Positions 1 to 10,442 of a stretch of 64,000 bases of DNA are shown here, in pieces. The position numbers and the translations under genes are program-made. The stretch's first letter is position 1; each line of letters opens with the position of its first letter. Under the pieces are notes generated by a model. The model was not told the origin of the DNA. It saw only the letters and a list, made by a program, of their open reading frames with translations, and searched no databases. This DNA comes from Eriocheir sinensis (Eukaryota; Arthropoda; Malacostraca; Decapoda; Varunidae), in assembly GCF_024679095.1 (NCBI RefSeq), contig NC_066570.1:9576771-9640770 (forward strand), given 5' to 3'.

Positions 1-1105
1 GATGATACGCTTAGTTAGCCATTAGCCCACGCATGTGAGACCAGGTCCACCACGCGTGGTTATTTATTTTTTTTTTTTTAGAACACGCACCTTTACCTAA
101 TACTATTACTTATGGTACGCTAGGTTAGCAATGGTACGCTAGTTAGCCATTAGCCCACGCATGTGAGACCAGGTCCACCACGCGTGGTTATTGTTTTTTT
201 TAAGAACACGCACCTTTAAGTGGGGGGGTCCAGGGGGGGGCGCAGTCCCCCCTTGGTTAGCAGGGGGGTCATAAAGTTCGGTTGGAATTGTTTAAATATG
301 CTCCCCTACCCAAATACCCTGAGTTCACGCAGGTCCCCCAAGATTGTTGGGGGAAGGGTATTAATTCGGCTTCTTTACTTTTAAGGGCTTTGTTTTTTTT
401 AACTATGATATATGGAGGCGTATTATCGTATTCTGGAGGCGCGCAGTCAATATCCACAATCACCTTGTATACTGGGAATACGAGCCCATGAAGCAGATTC
501 AAAATCCGGTCAGTAAGGATTCACGTGTTCGAACAGCTCAGGCAGGAGGTTCGAGAGCCTGCACTTCCTGCACAAGCTGCAGTACTGTTGAAGGCGCAGC
601 GTTGGACGGATCCCGGCTTGCCGGTGGTTTTACTTGTGTCAGTGATAAACAATGAAGATACACTGTGTTTGGTGTCACGGACTCTACTTGGAGTACAGAA
701 ACCTTGCGATGAGGTGACAACCTACTAGAGAGGGCATGAGTGTGGTGTAAGCGGTTTATGTGAGCACAGATGGCCTCCAGTGCCACGCCAGATGGTGAGG
801 TGAGCATTGTCTGGTGGGTTCACTACGCTTCTCTCCCAAAACAAGCCTGGGGATCCACTGAGTGCGTGGTTTCCGTATGGGAAACACTAAATTCGTCGCA
901 AACGCTTATTTTAGTGGTGGTGGGAGGAAAAATTCCCTAAATTTAGGGAATTTCCCTAGATCTAGGGAGTTTTTATCCCCCCTCCCCCCCATTAAAAAAA
1001 ATACGCGAATGCGACGGATTTCGTGTCCCTCACCCGAAACCCCGCATTCCCACCAGGTCCCCAGGCTTGTATGGGGGGGAGAGGGGAGTATGGGCAAACA
1101 CTAGA
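1..1105 (+). repeat. Dispersed ~1.1-kb repeat unit, copy 1
   Basis: This block is repeated in the same orientation at 21395-22530 with only scattered differences, and part of it recurs inverted at 34385-34900. The first ~230 bases are a tandem array of a ~125-bp unit (shared landmark CCACGCGTGGTTATT). The centre (about 525-810) contains the landmark AACCTTGCGATGAGGTGAC and resembles the leader of the ELAC1 gene at 20.4-20.6 kb. The end is rich in homopolymer C and G with repeated TTTAGGGAATTTCCCTAGA. The small open frames inside look incidental. The element class is not recognised. Confidence 0.8.
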
Positions 1106-1106
1106 A

Positions 1107-1660
1107 TTTTACCCCAAGCCTGTGCTCTGCCATGCCGCGTCTTGACCAAATAGTCCTATCTTGACTTAGTGAATAGTAACGAACTCAGTGCAAAAAAAAT
1201 TGGACTCCCATATCTCAAAAACTACTGGTTCAATTTTCCTCAGGTTTTGACAGTAGGTAGACATACATGTGAACTATACAGTATCCAAAATTTAACTCTC
1301 AGTGTGCAGCATTTATTGAGTTATGGCCAAAAAGCAGGGATCAATAATAAGTAAGCAAAAAATTATTAATATGCAAGTATTTTGAGAAGTTGGGAGACAC
1401 CACCAAGCCTGTGCTCTGCCTTGCCATGTTATCTTAAACCCAAATAGCCCTATCTTGACTTGGTGAATAGTAACGAACTCGGCGCATGATCTGAGTGCAA
1501 AAAAATTTGGACTCCCATATCTCAAAAAGTACTGGTTCAATCTTCCTCAGGTTTTGACAGTAGGTAGACATACATATGAACTATATAGTTTCCAAAATTT
1601 AGCCCTCTGTGTGAAGCATTTTCTGAGTTATGGCCGAAAAACAGGGATCAATAATGTGGC
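1107..1660 (+). repeat. Tandem duplication, ~295-bp period
   Basis: Two adjacent copies begin near 1107 and 1405. Shared landmarks include AGCCTGTGCTCTGCC, TGGACTCCCATATCTCAAAA and GGTTTTGACAGTAGGTAGAC, with several substitutions and a short insertion between copies. No gene is recognised. Confidence 0.75.
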
Positions 1661-1924
1661 GCTATCCAGTTACCGGTGAAATTCGCCATGTCTGTAGTAG
1701 TAACAGTTATAGAAGTAGAAGTGGTTGTCTTTCTTTCTCTTTGTTTTGCTTTCTTTCTTTATTTCCTTCCCTCTTTCTTCCTTTATTTTTCATTCTTCTT
1801 CTTTCTCCTATTTGGGTTTTTTTTCTGCATGTTATACCGTATCTACAACTTCTGTAATAAATTATAAGTGGGAAGAGTTTTACAATCTGTGATAACTTGC
1901 TAATAAGCCAATGAAGTAGTCAAG

Positions 1925-2440
1925 ACAAATACAAATTCTAAACTATTATTTTGCATTTAGGAATACTAAGCTATTATTTTGCATTTAGGAAACTAGTAGG
2001 CTATTATGCATTTAGGAATACTAAACTATTATTTTGCATTTAGGAATACTAAGCTATTATTTTGCATTTAGGAAACTAGTAGGCTATTATGCATTTAGGA
2101 ATACTAAACTATTATTTTGCATTTAGGAATACTAAGCTATTATTTTGCATTTAGGAAACTAGTAGGCTATTATGCATTTAGGAATACTAAACTATTTTGC
2201 ATTTAGGAATACTAAGCTATTATTTTCCATTTAGGAAACTAGTAGGCTATTATGCATTTAGGAATACTAAGCTATTGTTTTGCATTTAGGAAACTAATAG
2301 GCTATTATGCATTTAGGAAACCAATAGGCTATTATGCATTTAGGAATACTAAGCTATTATTTTCCATTTAGGAAACTAATAGGCTATTATGCATTTAGGA
2401 ATACTAAACTATTATTTTGCATTTAGGAATACTAGCTACT
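1925..2440 (+). repeat. Minisatellite with higher-order structure
   Basis: Built from ~28-bp monomers sharing GCATTTAGGAA, with variants that continue TACTAAACTATTATTTT, TACTAAGCTATTATTTT or ACTAGTAGGCTATTAT. The variants recur in the same order, giving a higher-order unit of about 83 bp repeated roughly five times. No coding signal. Confidence 0.9.
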
Positions 2441-2705
2441 TGCTGAAAGAGAGATGGAGTTGTGATATATTATTCATTTTTATATATATGTACTTAATTT
2501 TTATATACTAATAGTTTTTAACAGCACCTCACAGGCTCATTCTCATAGCACCATAAAAGTTTATCCTTGTATCTTAATATTTGTGTTATATCATTGAGGT
2601 ATATTCATCTCTGTTACAATTTCGTAGGGGTTATAAAACACAGTACACATATTTTACTACATTTTGCCATACTCCGGAGTCAAACCAATGTTTCCTGATG
2701 CAATG

Positions 2706-2915
2706 TTAACGTGGTAGCAGCGACGGGCCAAATTTGTGGCTTTACCGTGTAGCAGCGACGGGCCAAATTTGTGCCATGATATAACCCACAAAAAAATAGA
2801 TGATACATAATCTGATCACAAATTCTTTTTTGTAGGAGCAGCGAGTAGCGTGGGTTTTTTTTTATTATTGTTTCCTTTTTTTGTGCCCTTGAGCTGTCTC
2901 CTTTGTTGTAAAAAA
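2706..2915 (+). mobile_element. Degraded TTAA-family MITE fragment
   Basis: Begins TTAACGTGGTAGCAGCGACG and carries two copies of AGCAGCGACGGGCCAAATTTGTG. It matches the inside of the better preserved element at 4228-4447. A tail of GAGCAGCGAGTAGCG followed by a T-rich stretch recurs near 4735-4810. The right end is not identifiable. Confidence 0.5.
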
Positions 2916-3107
2916 AAAAAAAATATGTATGTTGAGACCCAGCCCAGCGTTAACAAATTATTGTACTATGACGATTGGATTTATCATTTTTATGCTCCAA
3001 GACGGTCGTAACCACACAAACAACGATAGAAAATTAGAGTTAGCGTTAAAACTGTTATTCATTGATGTTGGTTTGTTCTTTTGCTATAGTTATCGGTCAG
3101 AGACTAA

Positions 3108-3370
3108 GGGCCGCTTTCACAGTCATTTTGTTTGTTTTGATCGTTACCAATGGCGGCGATCGATGCTATAGTATTTCCCCGTTAAACTGGCTGATGGGGT
3201 AGTGGCGGCTGCGGGGTTAGCCTAGCCCCGCACCTTGCCAGACACTCAACACCTCTCACTTCCTCAGCAGCCGCCACTACCCCATAGGCCAGTTTCATGT
3301 GGAAAACTTTAGCATCGACCGGCGCCATTGGTAACAATCAAAACAAACAAAACGACCGTGAAAACGGCCC
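3108..3370. mobile_element. PIF/Harbinger-type foldback MITE, copy 1
   Basis: A 263-bp near-palindrome flanked by TAA on both sides (3105-3107 and 3371-3373). The termini are GGGCCGCTTTCACAGTCATT and, on the other strand, GGGCCGTTTTCACGGTCGTT. The arms continue inward over about 100 bases (landmarks TTTGTTTGTTTTGATC and GGGGTAGTGGCGGCTGCGG). A 3-bp TWA target duplication and GGGCC-type ends are typical of PIF/Harbinger elements. It has no coding capacity. A second copy lies at 54977-55237. Confidence 0.8.
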
Positions 3371-3487
3371 TAAAAAAACTCAATGCCATGATTACGATTA
3401 TTTGGCAACACTGACCCAGCCTCACCTCAGGTCACTCCAATTGTTTTGGTTCCCTACCCCCAAAATTGCCAGTGATCGCTAGCTACT

Positions 3488-3737
3488 TTAAGTTGTCCGC
3501 TGCGATTGACACGGATTTGGTGGTCACTGGTAGCCTGGTAACACATATTCCCAGGTCTTTTTCTGCCTCTGTGGTTGACAGTGGAGTGTCTCCCATGTGG
3601 TATTGATATGCTGGATATCCCTTCCTAAGGTGCATGACTTTTACATTTTGCTTCATCTAATTGTAGCAGCCACTTTTTGCTCCATTCCTGTAGCTTGGTG
3701 ATGTCTGCTTGTAGGACGTTTGCAGTCAACGGGTTAA
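3488..3737 (-). mobile_element. TTAA-bounded element with reverse-transcriptase fragment, copy A
   Basis: About 250 bp bounded by TTAA (5' TTAAGTTGTCCGCTGCGATT; 3' TTTGCAGTCAACGGGTTAA). The minus strand of the body encodes a decayed peptide of the kind LQEWxKKWLLQxxEEKCKV, matching the region after the palm in many LINE reverse transcriptases. Related copies are at 8485, 9387 and 61251. The 5' end of this copy has lost the CCC after TTAA. Confidence 0.7.
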
Positions 3738-4227
3738 CTAGAACTTGGTCAGGGCCTGTTGAAGTGATGAGGACTCACACACTCTAAAATCTCTCACGTG
3801 ATAAATCATGATGCACTTTGCCTATATTCTATAAGACATTGATCCCAAATGTTTATGCTAACATTTTCAGGTGAATTGGTGAGAAACACTCTACCATTCC
3901 GTTATTACAAGCTAAATACTCGCAACAAAGCTTACACCATTCTCGCATTGTTTTCTACTCTCCTGCCGCATGTATAGCTAGAACCATTTTTCCAATAGTT
4001 TCCACGAAGACTAATGTTTAATCTGGCAAGTACTGAACAAAATCTAGTCGGTAGAACTCGTGGTAAACGATATTTAACCCTAAAAAACTATTGTTGTCCT
4101 GAATCCCGGCATGGGGGGATAATTTGCGTCGCGGAAGGAAATCTGTTAGACATACGGTGCTATACGGTCGTCACATTTCAGTTAGCATTCTGCCCTTGGT
4201 GCGTGAGGTACGTTTGTTTTCCCGTGC

Positions 4228-4447
4228 TTAACCCAGTAGCAGCGACGGGCCAAATTTGTGGCTTTACCGTGTACCAGCGACGGGCCAAATTTTTCACATG
4301 ATATAAACCCCCTAAAAAATAGATGATGCATAAACTGATCACAAATGCGTTGATATCTATTATGAAATGGTTTGCGTGAGTAATGATTTTTTCTCCTTTT
4401 CGCTTAGAGGGGCCTTTAAGAAACATGATCCCGCAGCTACGGGTTAA
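4228..4447. mobile_element. TTAA-bounded MITE (piggyBac-like ends)
   Basis: 220 bp with left end TTAACCCAGTAGCAGCGACG and right end, read on the other strand, TTAACCCGTAGCTGCGGGAT. TTAA target sites followed by CCC are the signature of piggyBac-type elements. Related pieces are at 2706 and 9356 (TTAACCCGGTGGTAGCAGCG). It contains two AGCGACGGGCCAAATTT motifs and no gene. Confidence 0.65.
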
Positions 4448-5490
4448 TTCCTGAACTGTTCCCAATTGGCTGGAATTCTGGATACGATAGTAATTATGAC
4501 ATATCAAGTATAACGCAGGCAATAGGGCTTCCCAGGCTGGAACATTTCGGGGGACGTGTGAACTCCATGTGCGGCACAACTCAACACACTCAGCCAACAC
4601 TTCCTGGCGCTGGTGCCTTCATTAGGGAAATGTAGCGTTTTTTTAAAGTTTCACTTTTTTTGTGTTATTTTTGGGCAATATGTTAAGTTTATAGGTCATA
4701 GAATTATGAATGACCACTCCTCTGCACTCTTTTTAGAAGCAGTGAGTAGCGGCTTTTTTTTCATTATTGTTTCCTTTTTTTGCCCTTGAACTGTCTCCTT
4801 TGCTGTTAAAAAATAAAATAAGAAATAAAATCAAGCATGGAGGTAAATTGCCAAGCAGTGTACACTTGCTCCGCATCATGAGTCATAACGTGTGTGAATA
4901 TTACAGCCACGTGGCATCATGTAAGAAACTATAGTGTCAAGAAATGGCGATGGCTGAGAGCTGTCGTCGGGGCTGAGCATTACACATGCAAGCAATGGCT
5001 CAGAGCCGTCAGCGGGGCTATACAGGTTAATGAATCCCACTTAAATTTGAGTAAATTAACACCTAACAGTGAGTGGTGGAGGGTGTCGGTAAAGGCCAGT
5101 GTCCTGCAGTACTACAGGTGATGACGGTCACATATGAGGTGATTCACACACACAGTGATCATGCATGTCAACCCAGCCACCAGTGTCCAGTCCAGTACCG
5201 TGGTGTGCAGGTGTGTCGCTGAGGAGTCAGGAAGTGCACAAGTAGCTACGGCTTCTTACTGTGCAAATAAGTGGTCAGTATGAGTGAAAGGGGAAAAGTT
5301 GGGGTTCTGTAAGCACACTCCAATTAACCTACGTTATGATGAGTTGGCACAACAAAACTTTGCTTAGTGAACAGCTTCTCAGCGATATAATTGTTTGTTA
5401 AGGGGGCTTGCCTGTACCTTGATGGAACATGTGACCTAACACATCTCCCACACACCAGGAAGGACTACTGGCCATGCTGGGAGAAGGACA
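4448..5490. other. No gene recognised
   Basis: AT-rich sequence with T runs at 4740-4810, a fragment shared with 2835-2915, and a short imperfect duplication at about 4930-5015 (GGCTGAGAGCTGTCGTCGGG against GGCTCAGAGCCGTCAGCGGG). I see no exon, RNA gene or complete element. Confidence 0.5.
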
Positions 5491-5494
5491 GTGC

Positions 5495-6240
5495 CAGTGA
5501 CAGCACACCACTCTGTGTCTCCTGACATCCACTGCTGGTGCTGGTGCTGATGTGAGGGTCTGAGGCAGGCAGCACAGGGCCAGGACACAGCACACCACTC
5601 TGTGTGTCCTGACATCCACTGCTGGTGCTGGTGCTGATGTGAGGGTCTGAGGCAGGCAGCACAGGGCCAGGACACAGCACACCACTCTGTGTCTCCTGAC
5701 ATCCACTGCTGGTGCTGGTGCTGATGTGAGGGTCTGAGGCAGGCAGCACAGGGCCAGGACACAGCACACCACTCTGTGTCTCCTGACATCCACTGCTGGT
5801 GCTGGTGCTGATGTGAGGGTCTGAGGCAGGCAGCACAGGGCCAGGACACAGCACACCACTCTGTGTGTCCTGACATCCACTGCTGGTGCTGGTGCTGATG
5901 TGAGGGACTGAGGCAGGCAGCACAGGGCCAGGACACAGCACACCACTCTGTGTGTCCTGACATCCACTGCTGGTGCTGGTGCTGATGTGAGGGACTGAGG
6001 CAGGCAGCACAGGGCCAGGACACAGCACACCACTCTGTGTCTCCTGGCATCCACTGCTGGTGCCAGTGCTGACGTGAGGGTCTGAGGCAGGCAGCACAGG
6101 GCCAGGACACAGCACACCACTCTGTGTGTCCTGACATCCACTGCTGGTGCTGGTGCTGATGTGAGGGACTGAGGCAGGCAGCACACCACTCTGTGTGTCC
6201 TGACATCCACTGCTGGTGCTGGTGCTGACGTGAGAGTCTG
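5495..6240. repeat. 87-bp minisatellite, about nine units
   Basis: Tandem 87-bp unit with landmarks CATCCACTGCTGGTGCTGG and GCACAGGGCCAGGACACAGC. Units differ by single substitutions (GTGTCTCCTG or GTGTGTCCTG; GGGTCTGAGG or GGGACTGAGG), and one near the right end is shortened. Because 87 is a multiple of three and the unit lacks stops, three minus-strand frames stay open (up to 282 codons). I regard these as by-products of the repeat. The array ends ~330 bp upstream of the zinc-finger gene. Confidence 0.95.
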
Positions 6241-6488
6241 AGACACCTGTTGTGCTCAGCCCTCAGTGTCCTTTCTCCTTAGTGGATCCTTCCCCTTACC
6301 TGCGTGCTTGGTCCTTGAGTGTAGTGTTGAGGAAGACTTGCTGCCCCCTCTCCCTCAAGGCTGGCCTGCAGCCTGAGTGGCCAGGAGCAGCGGAGCAGAC
6401 TGTCACTGGTGTGAGGACCAAGGCCTGATCAGAAGGACCACCACCACCGTGCTGCTGCCTTCTCCAGCCATAAAGGAAGGGAAAGGTT

Positions 6489-6630
6489 GAGTGTCAGGAC
6501 TGTAGGACAATTTGATAGGGGAGAGGAAGTTCATCAGACACAGCCTTGCACACACTGGTTCAGGAAACCATGAGAGCCAGGAGTGTGAGAAAAGCCTCCC
6601 TGGGAAGGGTGACTTTGACTAAGACACTCA
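6489..6630 (+). pseudogene. Decayed zinc-finger units upstream of the finger array
   Basis: Two broken C2H2 units can be read by switching frames. The first runs from a C-x-x-C at about 6492-6507, through stops, to RHSLAHTG encoded near 6535-6559. The second reads SQECEKSLPGKGDF and then shifts frame into LTKTLTHSAERNH, which joins the intact array. One zinc cysteine is missing and a TAA lies in the old frame. They show that the gene or its ancestor had more fingers at the 5' side. Confidence 0.7.
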
Positions 6631-7481
6631 CTCATTCTGCTGAAAGAAATCATGATTGTGCAGTTTGTGGGGAAAGTTTCAGCAAGAAGGGTAAACTCAA
6701 GACACACAGCCTTTCACACACTGCTGAAAAAAATCATGAATGTGAAGTTTGTGGGAAAAGATTTTATTATAAGTGTCACCTCAATACACACACCCTTACA
6801 CACACTGGTGATAGAAATTATGAATGTGAAGTGTGTGGGAAAAGATTTACTCAGAAGAGTACCCTCAACAGACACATCCTTACACACACTGGTGAGAGAA
6901 ATTATGAATGTGAAGTTTGTGGGAAAAGATTTATTCATAAGGGTCACCTCAACACACACATCCTTACACACACTGGTGAAAGAAATTATGAATGTGAAGT
7001 TTGTGGGAAAAGATTTAATCAGAAGAGTACCCTCAACACACACATCTTTACACACACTGGTGAAAGAAATTATGAATGTGAAGTTTGTGGGAAAAGATTT
7101 AATCAGAAGACTCACCTCAACACACACATCTTTACACACACTGGTGAGAGAAATCATGAATGTGAAGTTTGTGGGAAAAGATTTAATCAGAAGAGTAACC
7201 TCAACAGACACATCCTTACACACACTAGCGAAAAAAATCATGAATGTGAAGTTTGTGGGAAAATATTTAATCGGAAGAGTAACCTCAACACACACATCCT
7301 TATACACACTGGTGAGAGAAATCATGAATGTGAAGTCTGTGGAATAAGATTCTGTTTAAAATCATACCTGAAGAGACATAGCATAAGACACACTGGTCAC
7401 AAAGGGTTCAAATGTGATGCTTGTGGAAAGCGTTTCATGACCAGAGGTGAGATTACTAAACATGTGAAGATTCACCTCTGA
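6570..7481 (+). CDS. Ten-finger C2H2 zinc-finger protein (terminal exon)
   Basis: Encodes about 303 residues from the first in-frame ATG at 6570 to TGA at 7481. From about residue 35 there are ten tandem C2H2 fingers of the form CxxCGKRFxxKxxLxxHxxTH, joined by TGERNxE-type linkers, ending in CDACGKRFMTRGEITKHVKIH. All zinc ligands in the ten fingers are present. Such arrays bind DNA in the nucleus as sequence-specific regulators; the target is unknown. There is no recognisable effector domain, so this may be the last exon of a gene with 5' exons elsewhere. The start is uncertain because the frame is open only just upstream and decayed fingers overlap it. Fingers 3-8 are so alike (NQKSTLN, NQKSNLN) that recent internal duplication is likely. 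A closely related intact copy elsewhere, with this one decaying at its 5' end, is an alternative. Confidence 0.85.
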   Translation: MRARSVRKASLGRVTLTKTLTHSAERNHDCAVCGESFSKKGKLKTHSLSHTAEKNHECEVCGKRFYYKCHLNTHTLTHTGDRNYECEVCGKRFTQKSTLNRHILTHTGERNYECEVCGKRFIHKGHLNTHILTHTGERNYECEVCGKRFNQKSTLNTHIFTHTGERNYECEVCGKRFNQKTHLNTHIFTHTGERNHECEVCGKRFNQKSNLNRHILTHTSEKNHECEVCGKIFNRKSNLNTHILIHTGERNHECEVCGIRFCLKSYLKRHSIRHTGHKGFKCDACGKRFMTRGEITKHVKIHL

Positions 7482-7599
7482 GGTGTTGTGTTGTGCTGCT
7501 GTATGTGGGAGAGAGTATGCAGTGCAGGGCAGCATTGACTACATTGAAGGACAGAAAATATAGCCCAAATGGGGAATCAAGGCAGGTTGTGTGTGTGTG

Positions 7600-7765
7600 T
7601 GTGTGGGTGTATTTACCTATTTGTATTGACCTGTTTGTAGTCTACCGGGCCCGGGCTAAGCTGTAATAGTAGCTGTAATATCTACATTCCTTTTCCTTTC
7701 CATCATTTGTTGGGGACTGTACGCCTCCACCACCTCTTCCCGCAAGCTGTTCCATGTGTTAATGA
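7600..7765. repeat. Probable interspersed repeat fragment
   Basis: After a GT run, the stretch TATTTACCTATTTGTATTGA through CGCAAGCTGTTCCATGTG looks like a common arthropod interspersed repeat rather than gene sequence. The family could not be assigned. Confidence 0.3.
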
Positions 7766-8305
7766 GATAGCCTGCCCTCCTTGTATGTCAGTAAATGTGA
7801 TAAATGAGATAGCCTGCCCCCCTTGTATCAGTAAATGTGATAAATGAGGTAACCTACACCCCTTGTATGTCAGTAAATGTGATAAATGAGATAACCTACA
7901 CCCCTTGTATGTCAGTAAATGTGATAAATGAGATAACCTACACCCCTTGTATGTCAGTAAATGTGATAAATGAGGTAACCTACACCCCTTGTATGTCAGT
8001 AAATGTGATAAATGAAATGATCTACACCCCTTGTATGTCAGTAAATGTGATAAATGAGATAACCTACACCCCTTGTATGTCAGTAAATGTGATAAATGAG
8101 ATAACCTAGACCCCTTGTATGTCAGTAAATTTGATAAATGAGATAACCTACACCCCTTGTATGTCAGCAAATGTGATAAATGAGATAACCTACACCCCTT
8201 GTATGTCAGTAAATGTGATAAATGAGATAACCTACACCCCTTGTATCTCAGTAAATGTGATAAATGAGATAACCTACACCCCTTGTATGTCGGTAAATAT
8301 ACCTG
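7765..8305. repeat. 42-bp minisatellite, about thirteen units
   Basis: Tandem 42-bp unit with landmarks AATGTGATAAATGAGATAAC and CTACACCCCTTGTATGTC. The unit length is a multiple of three, so frames stay open on both strands; no gene is inferred. It lies ~280 bp after the zinc-finger stop codon. Confidence 0.95.
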
Positions 8306-8484
8306 TCTATGTAGTGCCTGTAGGCAAAGTAGTCTGTGACAAATGACAAATATCTGTTGAAATATCAGGACTATAGTTATGTTAATGAGATGAGATGGAT
8401 GGATCCTTTTTTTTGCCTCCTAGTGTATGAGTTTCATGTATCAAGGAACTATGCATTTTTAACTCCTTCACTTTCTCTCCCTCA

Positions 8485-8732
8485 TAACCCGTCCACTGCG
8501 ATTGGCACGAATTTGGCTTTTACTGGTAGCCCGGTAACATATACTCCCAGTTCCTTCTCTGCCTCTGTGGTGGATAGTGGAGTGTTTCCCATGTGGTATT
8601 GGTGTGCTGGATATCCCCTCCCAAGGTGCAGGACTTTACATTTTTCTTCATTGAATTGTAGCAGCCACTTTTTGTTCCATTCCTGTAGCTTGGTGAGGTC
8701 TGACTGTAGGAAATCTGCAATCAAGGGGTTAA
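8485..8732 (-). mobile_element. TTAA-family element with reverse-transcriptase fragment, copy B
   Basis: 248 bp from TAACCCGTCCACTGCGATTG to CTGCAATCAAGGGGTTAA. The minus strand is open for ~80 codons and reads LTKLQEWNKKWLLQFNEEKC, then KVLHLGRGYPAHQYHMGNTP and STTEAEKELGVYV. This resembles the LINE reverse-transcriptase segment that normally ends KELGV/KDLGV. It is the best preserved reading frame of the four copies. Confidence 0.75.
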
Positions 8733-9355
8733 GAAGATCAGAGAGTTTTAAGGTTTCTGCCCCTTAGTTCCAGGGTTTATTTCCCTAAGTTAAGCCTTCA
8801 GTAAATATTTAGTAGAGGTTTGCATCATTTCTTGTGGATGCTAACATTTTTTACCTGTACGGAATTTTATTATGTTAACAGAGTTCTAGTTATTTCTCTA
8901 TGAAGTGGCAGAAATACACAGCTGCTGGGAAGCATTGCATTGTTACAGTCACAGCTTCATGTACAAAAAATATTAGTATTTCCACAGATAAATACCCAAC
9001 TCCCTTCAAAAGCTGTTTACCTGTAAGGGATTATTCTAGGCAACAAAAGTTAAATTAGGTTAGGTAAGACTGAGCTAGATTAGGCTAGATAAGGTAAGAT
9101 TAGATTAGGTTAGGTAAGTAAGAGTTCAACAGATATTAACTCAATTTGCCTAACCTCACTTACCTCATAATCTAACCAAACCTTTTATAATACAAGGTTT
9201 ATGAATATGAAGCTGTACACTATAAACAAGCTAAATTCATATATAGCTGATTTAGGAAATAAAAGTAGTTATGCTTCAGTACACTGTGTGGTATCATTTG
9301 CCAAGTCATCTTCCCATTTTATACCTGTCACTCTCCTGCACCTGTGTATTGGTTT

Positions 9356-9386
9356 AACCCGGTGGTAGCAGCGGGGATCATGTTTC
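9356..9386. mobile_element. Short TTAACCC terminus
   Basis: TTAACCCGGTGGTAGCAGCG followed by GGATCATGTTTCTTAA matches the right terminus of the 4228-4447 element in inverted orientation. It abuts copy C of the reverse-transcriptase-bearing family. Confidence 0.4.
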
Positions 9387-9509
9387 TTAACCGGTCCGCT
9401 GCGATTGGCACGGATTTGGCTTTCACTGCATGTAGCCTGGTAACTATACTCCATGTCTTTCTCTGCCTCTGTGGTGGATAGTGGAGTGTTTCCCATGTGG
9501 TATTGGTAC
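9387..9509 (-). mobile_element. TTAA-family element with reverse-transcriptase fragment, copy C (truncated)
   Basis: Starts TTAACCGGTCCGCTGCGATT and matches copies A, B and D up to CCCATGTGGTATTGGTACC. There it is cut off by the GGTACC-rich hAT-like repeat. About half of the usual 248 bp remains. Confidence 0.7.
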
Positions 9510-10442
9510 CATTAATTTGAGTACCGGTAGTAACGGTACCGAAAATTCAGGTACCGTTAGTACCGGTACCGGTACCAGTACCCGAAGGAGTATTTTTTTA
9601 ATCTATGACTTCTGATGAAATTCCCAAATAAATTTCCTGTAAAGAAAACTCTCTCTCTCTCTCTGAAGTGAATATTTATTTTTTCGAAAAAAAAATAGCA
9701 TGTATAGTTATTATGGATGTACTCGATCATAGTCTAATAACAATAACAATATTTATTAGCAACCTAAAAAAGAAAAAGAATCGGACATGAAGAATTATCC
9801 AATAACTCCAATAAATAAATAAAATAATAAAATAATGGAAATGGGAGCTGTGATGGAAACGGAAAGCAGGACAAAATGGTGGGAACTTGGGGAGACGGTC
9901 AGCGGGGCAGTGACTCAGCGTCTACACACAGGGCCCTTACCACATGGAGGCGGGCGAGCGCCGAGCGTCACTAAGATCCAAACGGTACCGGTACTAGCGG
10001 CAATGCGCAGTGCCGAGTGATCATGACGCTTCCCGGCACCCGAGTGATCATGACGCTTCCCGGCATCCGAGTGATCATGAGGAGTTACTGGATAATTCTT
10101 CATGTCCGATTCTTTTTCTTTTTTAGGTTGCTAATAAATATTGTTATTGTTATTAGACTATGATCGAGTACCCATATCACCGAGATATCCACTCACTGAG
10201 TGGTGATCTCCCTCTCTCTCTCTCTCTCTGAATAAAGTGAATATTTATTTTTTCGATAAAAAATAGCATGTATAGTTATTATGGATGTACTCGATCATAG
10301 TCTAATAACAATAACAATATTTAGTAGCAACCTAAAAAAAATGGGACATGAAGAATTATCAATAAATCCAATAAATAAATCCGAGCAATCTGGTACCGGT
10401 ACCGTACCGTTTAGCTGGTACCGTTAGTACCTGCCCACCCCT
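9510..10442 (+). mobile_element. GGTACC-rich hAT-like composite repeat
   Basis: Many overlapping GGTACC/GTACCGGTAC palindromes at both ends. The right end is GGTACCGTTAGTACC then TGCCCACCCCTAG (other strand CTAGGGGTGGGCAGGTACT), resembling hAT termini of the type CAGGGRTGGGCAA. Inside is an inverted pair (9719-9808 and 10081-10171) around CGAGCGCCGAGCGTCACTAA. A second fragment of the same family follows at 10172-10442. The near full-length inverted counterpart is at 13591-14505. No transposase is seen. Confidence 0.6.

Noticed and set aside
5398..6246. Open minus-strand frames of up to 282 codons with a 29-residue repeat
   Set aside because: Three overlapping frames are open at once, which follows from an 87-bp stop-free tandem unit; no flanking gene structure.
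6652..7347. Long alternative frames across the zinc-finger array
   Set aside because: Shadows of the tandem finger repeat; only the C2H2 frame has conserved zinc ligands.
7703..8346. Repetitive open frames on both strands next to the zinc-finger gene
   Set aside because: Product of the 42-bp minisatellite.
9050..9120. TTAGG-like interstitial telomere repeat
   Set aside because: Only a few AGGTTAGG units mixed with other sequence; too short and irregular.
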